In this document: positions 28,972 to 40,625 of the stretch, in pieces
Layout: each line of letters starts with the position of its first letter
Position numbering within the stretch: position 1 is the stretch's first letter
Source: Symbiodinium natans
Taxonomy: Eukaryota; Sar; Dinophyceae; Suessiales; Symbiodiniaceae
Assembly (NCBI GenBank): GCA_905221605.1
Contig: CAJNDS010000124.1
Span: forward strand, 167,501-220,936
Direction: 5' to 3'
Length of the DNA stretch: 53,436 nucleotides
Notes under the pieces: generated by a model
Database searches by the model: none
Told to the model about the DNA's origin: nothing
Seen by the model: only the letters and a program-made list of their open reading frames with translations
Translations under genes and position numbers: made by a program

Positions 28972-29190
28972 GGGGTGTAGGGGCTAGGGCCGGGTTAGAC
29001 CACCAGCTCTGAACCCTTAACTTGACCCCAAGCCCCAAACCCTGAAACCTCCCCCCCCTACCTTGGGGGGGCTCTCCCCCCCTAAACCCTAAACCCTAAA
29101 CCCTAAACCCTAAACCGTAAACCGTAAACCCTAAACCCTAAACCCTAAACCCTAAACCCAAACCCTAAACCCTAAACCCTAAACTCCGAC

Positions 29191-29276
29191 ATTTGGGGAG
29201 TCTTCCTCCCTCGCAGCCCGCCGTGCGGCTCCTTGTCCTGAACTACAGGTCCGCCACAGGTATGGACTCCTGAGTT
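29191..29276 (-). CDS. Probable exon, product unknown
   Basis: Reads LRSPYLWRTCSSGQGAARRA then AREEDSPNV. Confidence 0.5.
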
Positions 29277-29345
29277 CATTAGGGTTTAGGGTTTAGGGTT
29301 TAGGGTTTCGGGTTTCGGGTTTAGGGTTAGTTGTATATTTGTTTT

Positions 29346-29459
29346 TTAACCGGAATCGCTCTCTTCAGGCGCGGCATGATTGCTGTCCGGTCGGCCAGTG
29401 GAACCACCACCACCACCACCAGAAGGGACACCCAGGGTGTAGTCAATCACGTAGTGGCT
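29346..29459 (-). CDS. Gly-run exon with stop
   Basis: Reads SHYVIDYTLGVPS, six Gly (a GGT microsatellite), then STGRPDSNHAAPEESDSG and TAA. Likely a disordered tail, possibly a gene's C-terminus. Confidence 0.65.
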   Translation of the reverse strand, partial: SHYVIDYTLGVPSGGGGGGSTGRPDSNHAAPEESDSG

Positions 29460-29532
29460 GGGTAGTTTAGGATTTAGGGTTTAGGGCAGTGTCCACCACG
29501 TCCACATCCACCACCCAAACTGACAAATCCAC

Positions 29533-29618
29533 CAGGCCGCCACCGTACCTCCTCCCCCACCACCCGTCGAAGCACCCCCAGCTCCACTCCCAACATCATG
29601 TGCAGGTTCAGCGTCAGG
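29533..29618 (-). CDS. Gly-rich exon
   Basis: Reads PDAEPAHDVGSGAGGAST, six Gly, TVAAW; GT donor (GCCTG/GTGGAT). Composition matches the exon at 29346-29459, likely the same protein. Confidence 0.6.
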
Positions 29619-29767
29619 ACTAGGGGTTAGTGTTTAGGGTTTATCAGGCTTTAGGGCTGAGGGTTTAGGATTAAGGGTTTCAAGGCCTCCGGGTTTTGAA
29701 GCAGCTTAGTGGCTCGGGGTTAGGGGGGCTATGGCGGGAAGGGCGGCCTTCAGCCTGGGGTCCTGGG

Positions 29768-29925
29768 CTGAGGGTTTAGGGTTTAGGGTTTAGGGTTTGG
29801 GGTTTAGGGTTTAGGGTTTAGGGTTTAGGGTTTAGGGTTTAGGGTTTAGGGTTTAGGGTTTAGGGTTTAGGGTTTAGGGTTTAGTGTTTAGGGTTTAGGG
29901 TTTTAGGGTTTTAGGGTTTAAGTTT
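29768..29925 (+). repeat. TTTAGGG array
   Basis: About 20 units, last ones with TTTTAGGG. Confidence 0.95.
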
Positions 29926-30193
29926 ACTCCTAAACCCTAGACCTTAAAGTAGGGCTTCGGGCTGAAAACCTTCCAAGACATTTGTCCCCCCCAAGATAAC
30001 ACCCAAACAATGTGTCAAAGCATACTTCAGCCAAACTTCGGGTGGATTGAAACACCCGGGAAGGGGAAGCTCTTGGAGCTTCGGGGTCAAGCCTACAAGG
30101 GCTGAAGGAAACATCATGGGAAACTCCACAAAGAAAACCCAGGAATAGACTTGGTAATGAACCCTGGACTCAGGCTACTAACTTAGGAATTAC

Positions 30194-30246
30194 CTACTAT
30201 GCTCACGCTGTGCCCCTGCGGGGGCTCCCACTATTTCTTCCACCAG
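30194..30246 (-). CDS. Probable exon, product unknown
   Basis: Reads LVEEIVGAPAGAQREHS; GT donor (AGTAG/GTAATT). Confidence 0.55.
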
Positions 30247-30366
30247 CCCTGAACCGTCCCAAAGCCCTATAAGCCCTAAAACCCCTTCAATAAAGCCTAC
30301 AAACTCAACCCTAAACCCCAAACCCCAAACCCCAAACCCCAAACCCTAAACCCTAAACCCTAAACC

Positions 30367-30460
30367 GCCCCTCGCTGCCTGTGTAGGACTCCACGTCGTA
30401 AAAGAGGTGCTCTGGCCACTTGCCGCAGCCAGTACCTGTGCAAGACTCGGATGGCGGGAT
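30367..30460 (-). CDS. Probable exon, product unknown
   Basis: Open for 31 codons: IPPSESCTGTGCGKWPEHLF then YDVESYTGSEG. Confidence 0.65.
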
Positions 30461-30589
30461 TTAGGGTTTGGGGTTTAGGGTTTAGGGTTTAGGGCTTAGG
30501 CCTCTCAAGAATGGTCCTGCCCAAGAGGGCCTAAGGTCCTGGGGTTTCGAGCTTCCAGGGCCCCTAGTCTCTTTTTCTTACAACCTAAC

Positions 30590-30702
30590 CTCTAAACCCT
30601 AAACCCTAAACCCTAAACCCTAAACCCTAAACCCTAAACCCTAAACCCTAAACCCTAAACCCTAAACCCTAAACCCTAAACCCTAAACCCTGAACCCTAG
30701 CA
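30590..30702 (-). repeat. CCCTAAA array
   Basis: About 15 units. Confidence 0.95.
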
Positions 30703-30963
30703 TGGGCCCTTCGTCCATTCTTCAAAACAAAGGAAAGGACCGTATTGAAGAGACCATGTTACTAAACACCTAGACTGGTAAGGGGGTTGAGGGGTCTCGG
30801 TTTCGGGGGTTTGGGACTAAACCCTAAACCCCTATACTCTGGACTCCAAAGCCGCCAAATCATGCACGACTCAGCCAACTCTCTAAGGGTAGTTTCATGG
30901 TCCGTTGATATGGTTTAGGGCTTAGGATTGAGGGTTTAGGGTTTAGGGTTAGGGCCCCCTTAC

Positions 30964-31003
30964 CTCTTTCAAAGGGTTCCGAAGCATGCGCGCTTGGGTT
31001 GTC
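30964..31003 (-). CDS. Probable exon, product unknown
   Basis: Reads DNPSAHASEPFER and ends at the classic donor AAGAG/GTAAGG. Confidence 0.55.
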
Positions 31004-31270
31004 TAAGGTATATAAGGGGTCCCCGGTTAAGGGCCTATCTTTAGGGATCATGAAACTACCCTACCCTTAGAAACTACTGCATGCACGACAACCCATGCAA
31101 CCTAGGCCGCAAAATGAGGTCTCCCTTAAGAGTCCACTGGGCTTTCAAAGTACCTCATACATAAATACATAAATCATGACTTTGGGGCCCAAGTAGACAT
31201 TCGTACATGCTAGTCGGGTTTAGGGTTAGGAGGTTTAGGTCTCAGAGTTTAGGGCCACAACACGCGAAAC

Positions 31271-31307
31271 CTTCAGCCTCCCGTCAAAGACCCCATAGAC
31301 GGAGATG
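31271..31307 (-). CDS. Probable 37-nt exon
   Basis: Reads ISVYGVFDGRLK between acceptor AGCTCAG and donor CTGAAG/GTTTCG. Confidence 0.5.
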
Positions 31308-31512
31308 CTGAGCTATCGTTGTTTTGCGGCTTAGTGCGTAGAACTTAAAACCCGATAAGCCCTAAACACTGAGGCGAAAGGGGTGGGGCGGGGGGGAAGG
31401 AATGGAGGTGGGGGGTGGGGGCAGGTGTTTTTTTTCTCCCGCGGAAGGTAACCCTGAAAGACCATGAACTCACAACTAAGCATTAAATATAGGGCTGTGC
31501 TGCGTAACAAAC

Positions 31513-31613
31513 CTTTGTGTCTCCCTTGGCCTCCTTGCTGCTTCCATGCGCTGGCGCAGCGTCGGGGCCAGCGGCCTGTCATGCGGCGAGGACAGATCTT
31601 GAAATCATGGTAC
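31513..31613 (-). CDS. Probable exon, product unknown
   Basis: Acceptor TTCCAG/G, then YHDFKICPRRMTGRWPRRCA, SAWKQQGGQGRHK; GT donor (CAAAG/GTTTGT). Confidence 0.6.
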
Positions 31614-32524
31614 CTGGAAGGTAGTTTAGGGTTCAGGGTTTAGGCTTTGGGGTTTGGGTTTGGGGTTTATAGGGCTTTAGGGTTTACCCTTAATTAAGGA
31701 TAAGGGCCCGTATATACTGGAACAAGAAGATCCTCACTCGGCACTGGCCCATGCTGGGTTTGGCTGTAGAGGTTTAGGGATCAAGGCTCTCCCGCAGCAT
31801 GTCGCCAAAAGGAGCTGCACGCACGCGCGTTTAGGGTTTAAGGTTTAGGGTTTAGGGTTTAGGGTTTAAGGTTTAGGGTTTGTGTATTCTTGCATACAGA
31901 CCTTGATACAAACACCCCAAGCTCGAAGACACAACGCACAATTCCAAAGCCTAAACCTCAAACCCAACTCCAAAACTCTAAACCGCAACACGCACACACA
32001 CACACACACCCAAAACCTTAAGCCGCGCAAACCTCACGCCCTTCAATGAGATTCTAGCCGTGAACGCACGAAATCACCGCGGACCAACTTGGAACGGTCA
32101 GGCGTGTCGCTTCGGATTTACGCCCTAAACCCTAAACCCTAAACCCCTAAACCCTAAACCCAAGGTTCAAGCTTCATTTGTGGGGTATCGAAGATCCGGA
32201 GTCTAGGGCCTAGGGGACGTTCTAGGGCTTCGGGTTTTGGGTTCTGAATTTTGAGATGCACCATACAGATTTGGTCGGCCCTTAACCTCAATCATTGCCA
32301 GCACATGCACCTAACTTGCCACGTGTGCGAGGACACAAGATCATGATTCGCAGTAGGGTGCCTGGCCATTGCCTTTCGGATGGGGAGTCATCGTGACTCT
32401 TTAGGGCTGTAGAGCTTGAGGCTTGAGTCAGAGTTCATCATCTGCAGTCCACAGGGACAGACGGAGGAAACTCGCGATTGAAACAATGAGAGTAGTAGTC
32501 GGTCATAACTGCAAAAAGCCAATG

Positions 32525-32580
32525 GCCTGTTGTGGAGCATGTTCCTCCCATTCCTCGTTAAGGGGCATCGGCGACCCAAC
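32525..32580 (-). CDS. Probable exon, frame uncertain
   Basis: Best frame VGSPMPLNEEWEEHAPQQAI then GFLQ. The block 32166-32590 has other open minus frames, one of 67 codons, so more than one exon may lie here. Confidence 0.4.
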
Positions 32581-33014
32581 GTTGCAATCACCCTAAACCC
32601 TAAACCCTAAACCCTAAACCCGAAACCCTACACCCCTGAGCCGCTTGAAAAATAACAGGATTGCACTTCAAGCGCTCGTCCTTGCAATTTCGGGAGTGAA
32701 TATAAGGGGACATCCCAACCTAAACTTGTTATTGGCGGTGTTTTCTTGGGGAAAGGGAGGGGCCGTGTCGGGCAATGTAGCCTAACCCTAAACCCTAAAC
32801 CCTAAACCCTAAACCCTAAACCCTAAACCCTAAACCCTAAACCCTAAACCCTAAACCCTAAACCCTAACGCCGGTTGTTTTTGGGCAGCCTGACAGTCCT
32901 ATACTGGCTCTACCCAGACCCGTTTTCTTGGGTTTAGGGTTTAGGTTTAGGGTTTAGGGTTTAGGGTCTAGGGTCTAGGGTTTAGGGTCTAGGGTTTAGG
33001 GTTTAGGGTTCAGG

Positions 33015-33062
33015 GTTTAAGAATACTTCGTAACCCTAGAAATCCTTCAGCGTTTACTATGT
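33015..33062 (-). CDS. Exon after a family C introner
   Basis: Acceptor GCTACCAAG. Joined to the micro-exon it reads SLHLDIVNAEGFLGLRSILK without a frame break. Confidence 0.6.
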
Positions 33063-33170
33063 CTTGGTAGCCCAGCAACCGTCTTGCAATAAGGGTACCC
33101 CTTTTTGGGGTTGGTCACTTTAGAAGGAAACCCATGACCAAAAAAAAGGGTAAATGATACCACTGGGCTC
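33063..33170 (-). mobile_element. Introner-like hairpin, family C, exactly one intron
   Basis: 108 bp. Minus-strand ends GAGCCCAGTGG and CTGGGCTACCAAG are inverted repeats. GA donor, AG acceptor, frame restored between flanking exons. Confidence 0.75.
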
Positions 33171-33190
33171 CAAGATGTAGACTCTCGACC
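33171..33190 (-). CDS. 20-nt micro-exon between array and introner
   Basis: Codes VESLHL with split ends. Its acceptor is the telomere repeat itself, GGGTTTAG/GG, and its GA donor is the first base of the family C element. Confidence 0.55.
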
Positions 33191-33312
33191 CTAAACCCTA
33201 AACCCTAAACCCTAAACTCTAAACCCTAAACCCTAAACCCTAAACCCTAAACCCTAAACCCTAAACCCTAAACCCTAAACCCTAAAAACCCTAAACCCTA
33301 AACCCCCAAACC
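33189..33312 (-). repeat. CCCTAAA array
   Basis: About 16 units. Its minus-strand end supplies the acceptor GGGTTTAG of the micro-exon at 33171-33190. Confidence 0.9.
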
Positions 33313-33322
33313 GAAGCCCAGC

Positions 33323-33386
33323 CTTGACCCAGTCGTCTTTCCGAGGAGGCGGAGCTCTCACTCTTGGCACCCTTGGGGGTTTTTGA
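33323..33386 (-). CDS. Probable exon, product unknown
   Basis: Acceptor ACATGCAG, then SKTPKGAKSESSASSERRLG Q; GC donor (TCAAG/GCTGGG). Confidence 0.7.
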
Positions 33387-33416
33387 CTGCATGTGAAAGC
33401 ACGGTACACTTGTGGG

Positions 33417-33526
33417 GTTTAGGGTTTAGGGTTTATAGGGTTTAGGGTTTAGGGTTTAGGGTTTAGGGTTTAGGGTCTAGGGTTTAGGGTTTAGGGTTTA
33501 GGGTTTAGGGTTTAGGGTTTAGGGTA
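33417..33526 (+). repeat. TTTAGGG array
   Basis: About 15 units. Confidence 0.95.
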
Positions 33527-34387
33527 CGGTTCCTGTGTAGGGACTGGAGGGCTCAAGTAGCGAAGGATGAGGTACATGGACCCAATTAGCTGGGTGAAGG
33601 TTAGGGTTTGCTGTAGAATGTCACACCATGCTTACAAGCCTCGAAACCCTAAACCCTAAACCCTAAACCCTAAACCCTAAACCCTAAACTCTGGGTGGGA
33701 AAACCAGAACGCCGACTCCAAGCTTGTTCAACCTTGGCCATCCACACCAAAAAACCGGGTTTCGGGCTTAGCTTTTAGGGTTTTGGGAAGGCAACCGCCA
33801 ACCTGAAACCCTAAACCCCAAACACACCCAAGGGTTTAGGGTTTAGGGATTAGGGTTAGGGTTTAGGGTTTAGGGTTTAGGGTTTAGGGCCAGATACCCC
33901 GAAACCCAGATGCAAGCAACCTAAACCTACACCCCACACCCAATAAATCCACAGCTTGACATTTCAAGTAGGGCCTAGAGCTTTGTAGGCTGAAACCCTA
34001 AACCCGCTGATCATGACGGGCACGATACATGTACTGGCTAGAGCTTATAAGCCGCTAAACCCTACAGCCTAAACCGTAAATCCTTAAACCCAAACCCTAA
34101 ACCTACTAAACTGGCTGAGCCTTCCAGGGAGAGAAGGCTTGCCTAGAGGTTGAGATTGAAACCTGCTAAGCACCCGGCTATGCCATACAAGCCTACTTGT
34201 GACTAGGCGGCACTGAAACTTGAAACTCCAAACCGTAACAATCCATGGACCTCTAACCCCTAAATAACCGTAAGACACCCTAAACCCAAAACCCTAAAGC
34301 CCAAATCGTAAAACATGTAAGCTCTGAACCCTGCATCATGAACCCGAAGCCCAAACCCTAAACGCTAAATCCGAAAGACAATACCTA

Positions 34388-34488
34388 AGGGTCCATGTAC
34401 CTCACTATCATATCCTTGGGCCCTATAGAGTCCCTCCATAGGAAGCATTTTAAGGCCCAAGTATGCCCTGTTTGTGGACCCTTAGGGC
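34388..34488. mobile_element. Hairpin element, family A
   Basis: Ends AAGGGTCCATGTACCTCA and TGTTTGTGGACCCTTAGG; inner CCTTGGGCCC and GGCCCAAGTA. Confidence 0.6.
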
Positions 34489-36433
34489 GAACCCTACACC
34501 CTAAACCCTGAACCCTGAACCCTAAACCCCAAACCCTAAACCCTAAACCTTCTGCACCCGAAACCTGAAAAAGACGTCGGGGTGCCGAAGGTCGACGTCC
34601 GCCTGGAACGTCAGCTGAGGCTTTGAGGGTTGAGGGTGTAGGGTTGAAGGTTTAGAGTGTTGCTGAGGGTTTAGCGTTTAGGCTTTGGAGGCCGGGTTGA
34701 GCGTTTAGGGTTTACTTGGGGGTTTAGGGTTTTAGGTTTTAGGGTTTAGATCGAAGACGCGAGCATGACCAACAACCTAACCTTCTGCCTAGTTAGGGCG
34801 CTATGCTGGCACTATGTGGGCATTTCGCAAAAGAGGGTTCCCCCAATATGCCCCAAAAATACAAAAATCTTTTTACAGGAGGCCCCAAACAAGGGTAGCC
34901 CTAAACCCTAAACCCTAAACCCTAATCCCTAAACCCTACACCCTGAACCCTAAACCCTAAACCGCCCATGTATCAGGATGGCACAGTTTGAGGTCGCATG
35001 GGGGGGGAGGGGGGGGGAGGGGTTGAGTGAAGGTTGCGCCCTGTCACTTGAGCAAAAAGCGCGTGTCGACGGTGGGCATGTGGGGGCTTCCGAAAATAGG
35101 CGGGTACCTTATCGGAGGTCCTTATTCTGGTTTAAGGTTACTATTTGGGCTCTTTTTTAGGGATCCCTTCTTTTCGTCAACCCCCCATGTGAAGTTGGGA
35201 AGTTGTTGGAGACACACAGGATCGATACCTGGGGTTGTTCTACGTAGATTTAGGGTTTCGGGTTTAGGGTTTAGATTCCCCTTACCGACTGCTTGTATAT
35301 GACACGACTGATGCACATCCATGTCTTGCTGGGAAACTCTGAGCTTGCAGCGAGCAGAGCAGTTAACCCTAAACCCTAAACCCTGAACCCTAAACCCTAA
35401 ACCCTAAAAGTTTCCGGATGGCAGCTTTAAGTCCGCGAAAGAAAGAAGCTCCGAAACATTTTCCTCACTTTCCCCAGGACGCGAAGTGTACAAGCACTGT
35501 CCGATTACCTGCTTTGGGTTACTTAACGGTTACTTGGAGCCCTTGGGTTAGAACGACTCGGTTCAGGGTTTAGGGTCCCCCTAAACCCTAAACCCTAAAC
35601 CCTACACCCTACACCCTAAACCCTAAACACCCGATGCAAGACTAAGAAGGAGCCTCCTCCTCCCAACTTCGTGGACTTCTGCTGAAAACACCATTGTGAG
35701 GACGGCCAGCGCAGGGGCGCGGCGCGGCTCATTTGAATTAAGGGTTTAGGGTTTAGGGTTTTGGGTGAAGACCCTTCATGGTGCAAGCGCTACAGCTACA
35801 GGGCAAGGCGGCGTCTTCATTGAATACCCGAAACGGGTTCGCAAAGTATGATAGGTTCTATCCTGAACTGTGACAACCCGTCATAGACGTAAGTAAGACT
35901 AGATCCGACAAGTAGCCTTAAAAGGGGAACCATAAGGGAACCTAAACTAGAAAAACCAGGCAATACGGGCCTACTCTGGGTCCTAGAAGATTAAGTATTC
36001 GCCCCCACCCCCACGATCCACGCGCGAAATGCGAACCAAGCTGAGAGGCGTTTAGGGTTGAGGGTTGGGACCCCTTGAGAGGGTTCTAGGCTTTGAAGTT
36101 CAGGGTTAGGGGCTCCAGGGTTTGGGGCTTCGGGCTGTCTTGCTGCCATTGCTCATGCTTCGAGCTGCTTTGGTTTCGGATGACCCAGGCCTCCAGGCGC
36201 TACTCCATGGTGCTACACTCCCACTACTGCCAGGTCCCCCAGGTCCCAGCCTAGCATAAACGAAGTCTCTGAAGCTGTTCTCCCTAAACCCTCAACCCTA
36301 AACTCTAAGCCCTAACCCCTAAACCCGAAACGCGGAGGGGGGAGGGAGTTGCTAACACATGGTCATTCGCACTATTTATTCTAATGCAGGACTACAGAAA
36401 CTGGGCAACCTATCAAGTTGAATCTCAAACTAC

Positions 36434-36617
36434 CCTTGGTAGCCAAGTCACCATAGTAGGACAAGGGTACCCTAGAACCAAAACCCTAAACCTTAAACCC
36501 ACATTTTAATCCGAAACCCTAAGCCCGAAACCCCAAACCCTAAACCCTAAACACCTACTGTAGAAGGGAACCCTGAACCCCCAAAAACAGCACAAGAGCA
36601 CCACCGGACTACCAAGT
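36434..36617. mobile_element. Family C element split by a telomere array
   Basis: Left arm CTTGGTAGCCAAGTCACC with AAGGGTACCC at 36435-36475; right arm ending CGGACTACCAAG at 36617. Between them 36478-36555 is CCCTAAA-type repeat. Confidence 0.65.
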
Positions 36618-36687
36618 TACGAAGGCCTAAGACAGCTAGAGCGAACCTCCAATATCATGGCGCCGAGGTCAAGACCGATCTAAATAG

Positions 36688-36750
36688 GCACCCCAAACCC
36701 AAAACCCAAAACCCAAAACCCAAAACCCAAAACCCAAAACCCAAAACCCT
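36688..36750 (-). repeat. CCCAAAA array
   Basis: Pure block of a further variant, CCCAAAA, about eight units. Confidence 0.9.
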
Positions 36751-37274
36751 ATGAATGAAGTGGCTTGTTCATGGCCTGGCTTCATGGATTTAGGGCCTCA
36801 GGGTTTAAGGCAGCCCTCATCCCCAAACTCTGGGGTTTATGGTTTCGGGTTTTAAGAGTTAGGGTTTAGGGTTTAGGGTTTAGGGCTTAGGGTTTAGGGT
36901 TTGGGGTTTAGGGTAAGTTTAGGGCTTAGGGTTTAGGGTGTAGTTGAGGAACTTTATGGCTTCCCTGTGGCGAGAGTTCTCCTTAAACACCCCAGGAACA
37001 TCTTGCCCTCTCCCCCTTCCATTGGCCTTGTTAGCAACTGCCATTTCAGGGTTTAGGGTTTAGGGTTTAGGGTTGAGGGTTGAGGGCTGAGGGTTGAGGG
37101 TTCCGGGCATCATCGAAACCGAAAAACACTACTATACCTTTTATTGTGGGCCCGGGTGCTGGGCTTTAAGGACACTCAACCGAAAACCCCAAACCCCAAA
37201 CCCTAAACCCCAATTAAACCCTAAACCCTCAACCCTCAACCCTAAACCCTAAACCCTAAACCCTAAAGCATTAG

Positions 37275-37365
37275 GGGGGTTTTGGCATCCCGCCAGCTCT
37301 CCGAGCCTGCCCATACATCCCTTCAGCTTCTGCGACAGCTGCCCAATGCGCCACTCCGCACGCCT
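37275..37365 (-). CDS. Probable exon, frame uncertain
   Basis: Two minus frames are open after acceptor CCCCAAG/G: RAEWRIGQLSQKLKGCMGRL, and CGVAHWAAVAEAEGMYGQAR. Confidence 0.5.
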
Positions 37366-37394
37366 TGGGGCGGCAGGGCGGGGAGGAGCATGAC

Positions 37395-37525
37395 GCCCTA
37401 AACCCTAAACCCTAAACCCTAAACCCTAAACCCTAAACCCTAAACCCTAAACCCTAAACCCTAAACCCTAAACCCTAAACCCTAAACCCTAAACCCTAAA
37501 CCCTAAACCCTAAACCCTAAACCCG
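37395..37525 (-). repeat. CCCTAAA array
   Basis: About 18 perfect units. Confidence 0.95.
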
Positions 37526-37667
37526 AACCGTAGTGGGAAGTTTGCTCAGAAAATGTAGGGGTCTGCAGGTTGATCAGGGGGAGGGGCGTGGGCTCAGCTT
37601 CGGGCTCTGGCCCAGGGTTTAGGGCCTTATGTACTTACATCTTTCTCTCTAGAAACAAAAAGAAGAT

Positions 37668-37806
37668 TTAGGGTTTAGGGTTTAGGGTTTGGGTTTAGGG
37701 TTTAGGGTTTAGGGTTTAGGGTTTAGGGTTTAGGGTTTAGGGTTTAGGGTTTAGGGTTTAGGGTTTAGGGTTTAGGGTTTAGGCTTTAGGGTTTAGGGTT
37801 TAGGGA
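37668..37806 (+). repeat. TTTAGGG array
   Basis: About 19 units. Confidence 0.95.
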
Positions 37807-38751
37807 TGAACCCTAGTGGCTGAAGGGGTATCTGCCCCCAAGAACCAGCAGAGAAGCACTTGGCGCCCAGAAGGCAGCCTATTTAAGGGCTTAAGGGCTT
37901 AAGGGTTTCAGGGTTTAAGGGTTTAGGGTTTAGGGTTTAGGATTCTGGCAAGACGTTCACGAAGAGCTCAGAAAATCAGAAACTCGACAAGTTGTGCGGT
38001 TCCACGGTTAAAATGCTGCACACCCTTGCTACATGAGCGTGCACTGCCTGTGGCGTGCCCATGCCCTCTTAACAACACACATCTCCGTGGCGTGCGCATA
38101 CGGGAAAGTTTAGTGTGCCCTCTGAGCTGAGATGTGAGCTGTTGGGTTATAAGTTAGGGTTTAGGGTTTAGGGTTTAGGGTTTCGGGTTTAGGGTTGGGG
38201 TGAGTTATAAGTTGGGGTTTAGGGTTTGGGGTTTAGGGTTGGTTTTCAAATCCCTAAACCCTGAAGCCTGAACTCCAAACCCTGCCAAGGACTTAGTATT
38301 GGGCCAATCCTTAGTTGATCAGAACAGGGGTAGTAAGCACTAAAGTAGGAGGCTTTAGGGTTCAGGTCCGTTGGGCCTTAGGGTTTAGGGCTTGTGGGTG
38401 TTTGGAATTTCTAGAGTTTATAGGGTTCGTAGGGTTCACTGTCTCCCGTGAGTGTGTGCTAGGGATGAGGGATTCCCCTACGGCACCGAACTCCAGCCAA
38501 ACCTAGACCCGGGAGTAATCCTAAAAAAGGAAAAAACGGTCCTACTCCCAGTCCTAGAAACAGTCGCAAAGGCCGGGGCTCGAATGAGATATCTCTAAAG
38601 CATGTAGCATAACAGACGATTCTCTGCAAGGAGCCAAAAACAGCATCTGCCTGTTTGAGCACGCACCAGAACCCTAAACCCTAAACCCTAACCCCTAAAC
38701 CCTGAACCCTGAACCCTGAACCCCCCCCCACCCCAATGTCAGTGGTACACC

Positions 38752-38812
38752 CCAACAGCTCCAAGCTGAGCACTGCAGGTCAAGCCCATCCACGTTGACG
38801 CCAGAGAGCCTT
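38752..38812 (-). CDS. Probable exon, product unknown
   Basis: Reads LSGVNVDGLDLQCSAWSCWG after a CAAG/G acceptor. Confidence 0.5.
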
Positions 38813-38849
38813 GCAGGCTACGTTTGACAACCCTGAACCCCCCACCTGT

Positions 38850-38955
38850 TCTGGGGTTTAGGGTTTAGGGTTTAGGGTTTAGGGTTTAGGGTTTAGGGTT
38901 TAGGGTTTAGGGTTTAGGGTTTAGGGTTTAGGGTTTAGGGTTTAGGGTTTAGGGT
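38850..38955 (+). repeat. TTTAGGG array
   Basis: About 14 perfect units. Confidence 0.95.
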
Positions 38956-39731
38956 TACAATGCCCCCCCGGCGGTACTAACCATAGCTCAGGACTCACAG
39001 GCTGCAGGGGGGGGTAGGGGACAAACTCTGGGGTTTACAAGGGCTTGGCAGTTACTTCTCAGCAGTGTACCTTCGAATACCCTGGGAACGGAATGAACCA
39101 AAACATTGGGACCATATTATGGGTATTTCCTTAAATATATAGGGGGTACCCTTTGTATACCCCAAATAGAATAGAATCCCCTTAAAGGGCCCCCACGACA
39201 AGCGTGCCGGAAACCCCATACACCCTAGATTGCAACAATCCCTATTCGGGTATATGAGCCCCAAATGCTAACCCTAAACCCTAAACCCTAAACCCAAACC
39301 CAGAACCCTAAACCCTAAACCAATTTTGGAGTTCATGTGCTCCTTCAGGTAGAAGCACCGCCCTGCATCTGGTGCTTAGGAGGGCTTGTGGAAGCATCCC
39401 CAAACCCTAAACCCTAAACCCTAAACCCTAAATCCCGGAAGCCCTCAAACCCCAGAGTCCAGAAACACAGAAACCCTGAAATCCCTCAAACCCTGAAACC
39501 CGAAAAAACCCTCAAACCCGCACACTCTAGCCAGAGCCCTGAAGCCCTCAACCCTAAAGCCCTCAAACCCTAAACCCAAAGACCCTAAATCCCTCATACC
39601 CCTAAAAGAAGGGTTTAGGGTTTAGGGTTGAAGAAGGGCATCTGGGTCCTAGAGCCCTAGACCAAAAGACCCAAAACACAAAATCTAGCGCTGGGAGAGA
39701 GGGTACGGGAGGGCTCATCCATGGGTAGAGA

Positions 39732-40300
39732 CCCTAAGCCCTAAACCCCAAACCCTAAATCCTAAGCCCTAAACCCCAAAACCCTAAACCCCAAAACCTA
39801 AACCCCAAACCCTAAGCCCTAAACCCTAAGCCCTAAACCCTAAACCCTGGCCCTAAACCCTAAACCCTAAACCCCAAACCCTAAACCCTAAACCCTAAAC
39901 CCTAAACCCTAAACCCAAAACCCTAAGCCCTAAACCCTAAACCGGAGTCGGATGCTTCTGGGGCGACCAGCTGAACTCCCTCGAGGTGTCCGCCGTCATC
40001 TGCACCAAGGTTTAGATATTGGGGTTTAGGGTTTAGGGTTTAGGGTTTAGGGTTTAGGGGTTTAGGGTTTAGGGTTTAGGGTTTGGGGCTTAGGGTTTAG
40101 GGTTTAGGGTTTAGGCTTTAGGGTTTAGGGTTTAGGGTTTAGGGATTGGGGTTTAGGGTTTAGGGTTTAGGGTTTGGGGTTTGGGGTTTGGGGTTTGGGG
40201 TTTGGGGTCTTGGAGTTTGGGGTTTTGCGGTTTAGGGTTTAGGGTTGAGGTTTAAGGGTTTAAGGTTGAGGTTTCAGGGTTTAGGGTTTAGGGCTTCGGG
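39732..40300. repeat. Facing CCCTAAA and TTTAGGG arrays
   Basis: A degenerate CCCTAAA array (39732-39945) and a TTTAGGG/TTTGGGG array (40020-40295) flank the exon at 39944-40002. Confidence 0.9.
39944..40002 (-). CDS. Probable exon, product unknown
   Basis: Reads QMTADTSREFSWSPQKHPTP. Confidence 0.5.
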
Positions 40301-40568
40301 GGGGGGGGGGGCAATGAACATAAGCCAAGTTACAATACTGATGATGCGGATATATATATATATATGTGTAAAAATAAACATATTAACTACTATTCCGGTC
40401 AATTGATGGTCCTAAAACCTAAATTCAAAAGCGAAACTTGACCTTCAACCCTAGTCAGTGTAACTTCCTGAGCAGCAACCCAGTTCGGGCTTTGGGTTTA
40501 GGGCTTCTAGGGTTTAGGGTTTAGGGGTCTAGGGTTTGGTGTTTAGGTTTTCAAGGTTTTGGGGTTCG

Positions 40569-40625
40569 AAGTTTTAGAGCTTGCGCAGCCGCACTCGCTC
40601 CGTATGTCATGCTTCTGACCAGGTT
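40569..40625 (-). CDS. Probable exon, product unknown
   Basis: Reads NLVRSMTYGASAAAQALKL. Confidence 0.5.

Noticed and set aside
31271-31307. PP2C phosphatase motif (VYGVFDG)
   Set aside because: The following His-Gly-Gly is absent and no neighbouring exon supports the family.
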